This document shows positions 58,678-64,000 of a stretch of 64,000 nucleotides of DNA, piece after piece. Position 1 is the first letter of the stretch. Every line of letters starts with the position of its first letter. Below the pieces are notes generated by a model. That model made no database searches and was not told the DNA's origin. It saw only the letters and a program-made list of their open reading frames with translations. The stretch is from contig CAJTNC010000004.1 in the NCBI GenBank assembly GCA_910577955.1, forward strand, positions 1 through 64,000, given 5' to 3'. The position numbers and the translations under genes are program-made. Source of the stretch: an uncultured Lachnospiraceae bacterium (GTDB taxonomy: Bacteria; Bacillota; Clostridia; Lachnospirales; Lachnospiraceae).

Positions 58678-60125
58678 TGCCGGGAGATATTTTTGTACAG
58701 GAAGAGTTGAATGATAATCTGCGGGAGGAGTGCGGCGTTTTCGGTATCTATGATTTTGACGGCGGAAATGTGGCGGAGACGATCTATTACGGTCTTTTAT
58801 CCCTGCAGCACAGAGGGCAGGAGAGCTGCGGTATTGCAGTCTCTGACACGAACGGCCCGAAGGGAAAAGTTCTTTCCAGCAGGGATATGGGGCTTGTAAA
58901 TGAGTCTTTCAGCGCCAAAAAGCTGGGGAAACTGGTGGGTGATATCGGCGTGGGACATGTGCGGTATTCCACAGCGGGTTCCTCCACAAGGGAGAATGCC
59001 CAGCCCCTCGTGCTGAATTATGTGAAAGGAACGTTGGGATTTGCCCATAACGGCAATTTGGTGAATGCGCCGGAGCTGCGGCGGGAACTTGAGTATACCG
59101 GGGCGATTTTTCAGACCACCATCGATTCCGAGGTGATTGCTTACCACGTGGCCAGAGAGCGGCTTAACTCCAAAACCGTGGAGGAAGCGGTAGGACGTGC
59201 GATGGCGAAGATAAAGGGCGCCTATGCGTTAGTGATCATGTCCCCCAGAAAGCTGATCGGGGCCAGAGATCCTTTCGGATTCAGACCGCTTTGCATCGGG
59301 AAGAGAGAAAACACCTATATTCTCGCTTCGGAAAGCTGTGCCCTTGACACCATCAATGCGGAGTTCATCAGGGACGTGGAACCGGGAGAGATCGTGACGA
59401 TTTCTCCGGAGAGAGGAATCGAATCAGATAAGAGCATGTGCATCAGCAAGGAAAAGCAGGGCAGATGTATCTTTGAATATATCTATTTTGCGAGGCCGGA
59501 CAGCAGACTTGACGGTGTCAGCGTCTATCAGGCTAGGATCCTGTCAGGAAAATATCTGGCGATGGATTCGCCGGTGGATGCGGATCTTGTGGTGGGTGTG
59601 CCGGAATCGGGAAATGTGGCGGCGCTGGGATATTCCCTGCAGTCGGGAATACCCTACGGACAGGCTTTTGTAAAGAATAACTATATAGGCAGGACTTTTA
59701 TCAAGCCGGGGCAAAAGAGCAGAGAGAGCAGCGTGCAGGTAAAGTTAAACGCCATCAGGGAAGCGGTGGACGGAAAGCGGATCGTGATGATAGACGATTC
59801 CATTGTCCGGGGAACCACTTCCGACAGGATAGTGCGCATGCTGCGGGATGCCGGAGCGAAGGAAGTGCATATGCGTGTCAGTGCTCCGCCGTTTTTGTGG
59901 CCCTGCTATTTCGGGACCGATGTGCCCGCCAGAGACAATCTGATTGCTTATGAGCGCAGTATAGAGGATATCAGGAAGATCATCGGCGCCGATACTCTTG
60001 GGTATCTGCGCATTGAAAGACTCAAAGAGATGGTAGGGGGACTTGGCATCTGCGAGGGCTGCTTTACCGGGAAATATCCGATCGATCCTCCGGGAGAAGA
60101 TATCCGGGGAGAATATACAGAGTAA
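58677..60125 (+). CDS. purF: Amidophosphoribosyltransferase
   Basis: 482 residues. It catalyses the first committed step of purine synthesis, PRPP plus glutamine to phosphoribosylamine. The N-terminal propeptide (18 residues) ends at the catalytic cysteine in REECGVFGIYDF, as in the Bacillus-type enzyme. LLSLQHRGQESCGI and the PRPP-binding VMIDDSIVRGTTSDRIV are present. Cysteines in the C-terminal part (WPCYFG, GLGICEGCFTG) are consistent with the 4Fe-4S form, which would make it oxygen-sensitive. Confidence 0.96.
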   Translation: MPGDIFVQEELNDNLREECGVFGIYDFDGGNVAETIYYGLLSLQHRGQESCGIAVSDTNGPKGKVLSSRDMGLVNESFSAKKLGKLVGDIGVGHVRYSTAGSSTRENAQPLVLNYVKGTLGFAHNGNLVNAPELRRELEYTGAIFQTTIDSEVIAYHVARERLNSKTVEEAVGRAMAKIKGAYALVIMSPRKLIGARDPFGFRPLCIGKRENTYILASESCALDTINAEFIRDVEPGEIVTISPERGIESDKSMCISKEKQGRCIFEYIYFARPDSRLDGVSVYQARILSGKYLAMDSPVDADLVVGVPESGNVAALGYSLQSGIPYGQAFVKNNYIGRTFIKPGQKSRESSVQVKLNAIREAVDGKRIVMIDDSIVRGTTSDRIVRMLRDAGAKEVHMRVSAPPFLWPCYFGTDVPARDNLIAYERSIEDIRKIIGADTLGYLRIERLKEMVGGLGICEGCFTGKYPIDPPGEDIRGEYTE

Positions 60126-60201
60126 AGAAACTAAATGGTCTGAAGAAGAACATGGTTTTGTACCTGATGCAGAGATGTAAAAAACGGAATAGGAGATGGA
60201 G

Positions 60202-61635
60202 ATGGCGACAGACAGATATGTAAGCCCGCTCTCGGAGCGGTATGCCAGCAAAGAAATGCAGTATATTTTTTCGCCGGACAAGAAGTTTAAGACATGGAGA
60301 AAACTCTGGATCGCTCTCGCGGAAACGGAGAAGGAACTGGGGTTGGATATCACGCAGGAGCAAATCGACGAACTGAAAGCGAATGCGGATAACATCAACT
60401 ATGATGTGGCGAAGGAGCGGGAGAAAAAGGTCCGCCACGACGTGATGAGCCATGTGTATGCTTACGGGCAGCAGTGTCCGAAGGCCAAGGGGATCATACA
60501 TCTGGGAGCGACTTCCTGTTATGTGGGAGACAACACAGACATTATTGTAATGACCGAGGCGCTGCGTCTTGTGAAGAAAAAACTGCTCAATGTGTTGGAC
60601 GAGTTGGCACAGTTTGCAGATAATTATAAAGATCTGCCCACGCTTGCGTTCACGCATTTTCAGCCGGCTCAGCCCACTACGGTGGGGAAGAGGGCCACTC
60701 TGTGGATGCAGGAATTTTGTCTGGATCTGGAGGATCTTGATCATGTGCTCGACGGGATGAAACTGCTTGGTTCCAAAGGAACTACCGGAACGCAGGCGTC
60801 CTTTATGGAACTGTTTGACGGCGACCGGAAGATCATCGATATGATCGATCCGATGATAGCGAAGAAGATGGGATTTAAGGAGTGCTATCCGGTTTCCGGA
60901 CAGACCTACTCCAGAAAAGTGGACACAAGAGTATGCAATGTGTTGGCGGGGATTGCGGCGTCCGCCCACAAGATGAGCAATGATATCAGGCTTTTGCAGC
61001 ATTTGAAAGAGGTGGAAGAACCCTTTGAAAAAAATCAGATCGGTTCCTCCGCTATGGCTTATAAGAGAAACCCGATGCGGAGTGAAAGGATTGCTTCCCT
61101 TTCCAGATATGTGATGGCGGAAGCTTTGAATCCGGCGATGACATCCGCGACACAGTGGTTTGAGAGAACGCTTGATGATTCCGCCAACAAAAGGCTTTCC
61201 GTTCCGGAGGCTTTTCTCGCCGTAGACGGGGTGTTGGATCTGTGCTTAAATGTGGTGGACGGACTGGTGGTGTACCCGAAGGTGATCGAGAAGCGTCTGA
61301 TGAGCGAACTGCCTTTTATGGCCACTGAAAATATTATGATGGATGCGGTGAAAGCCGGAGGCGACAGACAGGAGATCCACGAGAAGATCCGCAAGCTCTC
61401 CATGGAAGCCGGTAAGAATGTGAAGATAGAGGGAGGAGAAAATAACCTGTTAGATCTGATTGCGGCGGACGAAAGCTTCGGCCTGACAAGGGAGGAACTT
61501 GAAGCCTGCATGGAGCCCTCCAGATATATCGGGCGGGCGCCGGAACAGGTAGACGCCTTTCTTAGCAAAGTAGTCCTTCCCATCATGGAAGAGAACAGAG
61601 AACTGCTCGGTATGAAAGCGGAAATTACCGTGTAA
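60202..61635 (+). CDS. purB: Adenylosuccinate lyase
   Basis: 477 residues of the fumarase/aspartase superfamily. It cleaves SAICAR and adenylosuccinate, so it acts in both the main and AMP branches. HLGATSCYVGDNTD, the TFAHTHFQ-equivalent FTHFQPAQPTTVGKRA, and the signature GSSAMAYKRNPMRSERI with the flexible-loop serine are intact. I chose 60202 because AGGAG is 6 nt upstream, while the ATG at 60196 directly abuts it. Confidence 0.96.
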   Translation: MATDRYVSPLSERYASKEMQYIFSPDKKFKTWRKLWIALAETEKELGLDITQEQIDELKANADNINYDVAKEREKKVRHDVMSHVYAYGQQCPKAKGIIHLGATSCYVGDNTDIIVMTEALRLVKKKLLNVLDELAQFADNYKDLPTLAFTHFQPAQPTTVGKRATLWMQEFCLDLEDLDHVLDGMKLLGSKGTTGTQASFMELFDGDRKIIDMIDPMIAKKMGFKECYPVSGQTYSRKVDTRVCNVLAGIAASAHKMSNDIRLLQHLKEVEEPFEKNQIGSSAMAYKRNPMRSERIASLSRYVMAEALNPAMTSATQWFERTLDDSANKRLSVPEAFLAVDGVLDLCLNVVDGLVVYPKVIEKRLMSELPFMATENIMMDAVKAGGDRQEIHEKIRKLSMEAGKNVKIEGGENNLLDLIAADESFGLTREELEACMEPSRYIGRAPEQVDAFLSKVVLPIMEENRELLGMKAEITV

Positions 61636-61650
61636 ATAGGAGGAAGAATT

Positions 61651-62940
61651 ATGGTTAAAGCGGTTGTAGGAGCAAACTGGGGTGATGAGGGAAAAGGCAA
61701 GATCACGGATATGATGGCGGAGAATGCGGATATTATCATCCGTTTTCAAGGCGGCGCCAACGCGGGACATACGATCATCAATGAGTACGGCAAATTTGCG
61801 CTGCACACACTGCCTTCCGGCGTGTTCTATAAACATACGACGAGTATTATCGGAAACGGTGTGGCTCTCAATATTCCCGTGCTGTTCGAGGAAGTGAAAT
61901 CCATCACGGAAAAGGGAGTGCCTGCGCCGAAGCTTCTTGTCTCAGACCGGGCACAGATTGTGATGCCTTATCATATTTTGTTTGACCAGTATGAGGAAGA
62001 GCGGCTTGCGGGAAAGTCTTTCGGTTCCACAAAGTCCGGTATTGCGCCGTTTTATTCAGATAAATATGCGAAGATCGGCATTCAGGTGAGCGATCTGTTC
62101 GATGAGAAACTGCTGTTGGAAAAATTGCAGAAAGTCTGCGAACTCAAGAATGTGATGTTGGAGCATTTGTATCACAAACCGCTTTTGAAGGCCGAAGAAC
62201 TGCTTGTCACACTGCGGGAATACAAGAGGATGGTGGAACCTTATGTGTGCGATGTATCTTTGTACCTGCACAAGGCGCTGAAAGAGGGAAAGACCATACT
62301 GTTGGAAGGACAGTTGGGGACTTTAAAAGATACGGATCACGGCATTTATCCCATGGTCACAAGTTCCTCCACGCTGGCGGCTTACGGCGCTATAGGCGCA
62401 GGGATCCCGCCCTATGAGATCAAACAGATCGTGACGGTATGTAAGGCTTATTCTTCAGCGGTAGGTGCCGGAGCTTTTGTTTCCGAGATATTTGGGGAGG
62501 AAGCGGATGAACTGAGACGCCGGGGCGGCGATGGAGGAGAGTATGGCGCTACCACGGGGCGTCCCCGCCGGATGGGCTGGTTTGACTGCGTGGCATCCAA
62601 ATACGGCTGCCGTCTGCAGGGAACGACGGATGTGGCTTTTACGGTACTCGATGTGTTAGGGTATCTGGACGAGATCCCGGTCTGCGTAGGCTATGAGATC
62701 GACGGTGAAGTGACTACTGATTTCCCGGTGACTTATAAATTGGAGCGGGCGAAGCCTGTGCTGCAGACACTGCCCGGCTGGAAGAGCGATATCAGGGGGA
62801 TCAGAAAGTATGAGGACCTGCCTGAGAACTGCAGAAATTACATTGAGTTTATTGAGAGGCAGATCAAGTATCCGATCACTATGGTCAGCAACGGGCCGGG
62901 CAGAGAGGATATCATCTACAGGGAGAGTTCTTTGAAATGA
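61651..62940 (+). CDS. purA: Adenylosuccinate synthetase
   Basis: A 429-residue GTP-dependent enzyme that converts IMP and aspartate to adenylosuccinate. GANWGDEGKGKITD with the catalytic aspartate, FQGGANAGHTI, the IMP-binding LEGQLGTLKDTDHGIYPMVTSSST (read in parts) and TTGRPRRMGWFD are conserved. It follows purB by 15 bp (GGAGGAAG). With purB it commits IMP to AMP. The next gene overlaps it by 4 nt. Confidence 0.97.
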   Translation: MVKAVVGANWGDEGKGKITDMMAENADIIIRFQGGANAGHTIINEYGKFALHTLPSGVFYKHTTSIIGNGVALNIPVLFEEVKSITEKGVPAPKLLVSDRAQIVMPYHILFDQYEEERLAGKSFGSTKSGIAPFYSDKYAKIGIQVSDLFDEKLLLEKLQKVCELKNVMLEHLYHKPLLKAEELLVTLREYKRMVEPYVCDVSLYLHKALKEGKTILLEGQLGTLKDTDHGIYPMVTSSSTLAAYGAIGAGIPPYEIKQIVTVCKAYSSAVGAGAFVSEIFGEEADELRRRGGDGGEYGATTGRPRRMGWFDCVASKYGCRLQGTTDVAFTVLDVLGYLDEIPVCVGYEIDGEVTTDFPVTYKLERAKPVLQTLPGWKSDIRGIRKYEDLPENCRNYIEFIERQIKYPITMVSNGPGREDIIYRESSLK

Positions 62941-63563
62941 TAAAAAATATTATATTTGATATTGGCAACGTGCTCGCCGGTTTTACATGGAGGGATTTTT
63001 TTGCAGGTTTTGGCTACGGTGAGGAGACGATAGAAAGACTGGCGGCGGCCACTGTGAAAGATCCGATGTGGAATGAGATAGACAGAGGAGCGTGGAGCGA
63101 TAAAGAGCTGTTGGAAGGCTTTATCCGAAACGATCCGCCTCTGGAGAAGGAACTGGGCAGAGTCTTCGAGAATATTCATGGCATAGTGGTGAAATACGAC
63201 TATGCGATTCCGTGGGTTCTGAGTTTGAAAGAAGCGGGATACCGCTGTTATTATCTGTCTAACTTCAGCCGCAAGGCTCATGCGGAATGCGCCGATGCGC
63301 TGGATTTTTTGAAGTATATGGACGGCGGGATTTTGTCTTATCAGGATAAATTGATCAAACCGGATCCAAAGATTTATGAACTGCTGTTGGATAGATTCGA
63401 TCTTCGGGCGGAGGAGTGCGTTTTTATGGACGATACGAAGAAGAACCTTTTGCCGGCGGAACAATTAGGGATCCATACGATCCTGTTTCTGGACAGGGAA
63501 CAGGCAGTTACGGAACTTAAAAAACTGGGCGTGCAGGCGCAGATATCAGGCCGGCGCGGCTAG
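62937..63563 (+). CDS. HAD-family hydrolase (YihX-like)
   Basis: A 208-residue HAD phosphatase with a helical cap. Motif I is IIFDIGNVLAGF, where the second motif-I acid is replaced by Asn as in YihX/haloacid-like members. Motif II is YLSNFS, the lysine is in LIKPDPKIYELLL and motif IV is FMDDTKKNLLPAE. Overlap with purA (ATGA) implies co-transcription. Relatives dephosphorylate sugar phosphates, for example glucose 1-phosphate. Any link to nucleotides is unproven. Confidence 0.85.
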   Translation: MIKNIIFDIGNVLAGFTWRDFFAGFGYGEETIERLAAATVKDPMWNEIDRGAWSDKELLEGFIRNDPPLEKELGRVFENIHGIVVKYDYAIPWVLSLKEAGYRCYYLSNFSRKAHAECADALDFLKYMDGGILSYQDKLIKPDPKIYELLLDRFDLRAEECVFMDDTKKNLLPAEQLGIHTILFLDREQAVTELKKLGVQAQISGRRG

Positions 63564-63623
63564 AAGCGAGAGATGAGAGTAAGTAAAAAATAAAAATAAG
63601 TTAAAAATAAGGAGTGAAACGAT

Positions 63624-64000
63624 ATGGCTTTATTAAAAAAATGGCGGGATATGGCGTATTCAGAGACTGCGAATAGGGGAGACCTGCAGAGATTATGGAA
63701 TCAGTATTTCGAGGATGAGAGAGGCATTTATGCTGAACTTTTGAAAAGCCCCGACGAAGTGGTGACGGGAACTGTAAAGGAACTTGCGGAAAAATATGAT
63801 GTGACGATCATGACCATGACGGGATTTCTGGATGGTATCAACGACAGCCTGAAAGAGCAAAATCCCATCGAAGAGATGGAGGAGGATACGGTCGTCAATC
63901 TCGGTTTTGAGAAGGAACTGCTCTACAAGAACATGGTGGCGGCAGGCGCTGATTGGCTTTACAATCTGGAGGAGTGGGAGCCCATCTTTGATGAGAACAG
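63624..64000 (+). CDS. Conserved protein, C-terminus cut by the window (possible SEC-C protein)
   Basis: The frame is open from the ATG at 63624 (AAGGAG 7-9 nt upstream) to the right edge, 125 codons. It encodes an acidic, helical protein: LLKKWRDMAYSET, GTVKELAEKYDVTIMTMTGFLDGINDSL, and NMVAAGADWLYNLEEWEPIFDE. I recall this pattern from clostridial proteins that end in a SEC-C zinc motif, but that end lies outside the window. Function is unknown. Confidence 0.7.
   Translation, partial: MALLKKWRDMAYSETANRGDLQRLWNQYFEDERGIYAELLKSPDEVVTGTVKELAEKYDVTIMTMTGFLDGINDSLKEQNPIEEMEEDTVVNLGFEKELLYKNMVAAGADWLYNLEEWEPIFDEN

Overview
The window looks like the chromosome of an anaerobic gut-type Firmicute, most likely a Lachnospiraceae member. 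Indications are the class III ribonucleotide reductase, indolepyruvate:ferredoxin oxidoreductase, a split transketolase, Lachnospiraceae-type proteins of unknown function, strong AGGAGG ribosome-binding sites, and moderate GC with AT-rich intergenic DNA. I see no tRNA, rRNA, CRISPR array or replication origin. Family names come from recognising the sequences, not from a database search.

Left edge (1-1974) is an AT-rich accessory island: the C-terminal part of a type IIG/Eco57I-like restriction-modification protein, a Mpi-type serine DNA invertase, and a PIN-domain protein with a small partner (probable toxin-antitoxin pair). It abuts a nitrate/sulfonate-type substrate-binding protein cut off after 155 residues. 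From 2.5 to 6.1 kb come small accessory genes: a PAP2-like membrane protein, an orphan FeoB-associated Cys-rich peptide, an XRE regulator, and a sigma factor with its DUF4367-type anti-sigma partner.

The 6.4-20.1 kb block is housekeeping on the + strand: iorA-iorB-amidohydrolase-MutS-like ATPase-rnhA, then a HAD phosphatase, a WYL regulator, nrdD, a DUF2225 protein, glyA and split transketolase. From 20.2 to 30.7 kb lies a sugar locus: a divergent AraC regulator, an ABC importer, a GH112 galactosyl-hexoside phosphorylase and a GH2 beta-galactosidase, with a nested inverted-repeat element of about 350 bp between the last two. A TRIC-type channel and a hom-apgM-lysC threonine branch follow. In that branch the phosphoglycerate-mutase-like protein sits where a homoserine kinase is expected.

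From 37.0 to 46.7 kb is a ten-gene sugar operon: TIM-barrel isomerase, Gfo/Idh/MocA dehydrogenase, ribose-type ABC importer, cupin isomerase, 3-hexulose-6-phosphate synthase, 6-phospho-3-hexuloisomerase, ROK kinase and DeoR regulator. It combines a rare-sugar importer and dehydrogenase with the two ribulose-monophosphate-pathway enzymes, and suggests a route through a 3-ketohexose phosphate. Next is a radical-SAM DNA-repair pair behind a LexA-type SOS box, then a two-gene ABC exporter on the - strand.

From 50.8 to 57.8 kb is a four-gene operon of unknown function: a 1188-residue solenoid-like protein, an Hsp70/actin-like ATPase homologue, a TPR-like protein and a coiled-coil membrane protein. 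It is the best candidate here for an undescribed machine. The window ends in purC-purF-purB-purA, a HAD hydrolase and a gene running off the right edge.
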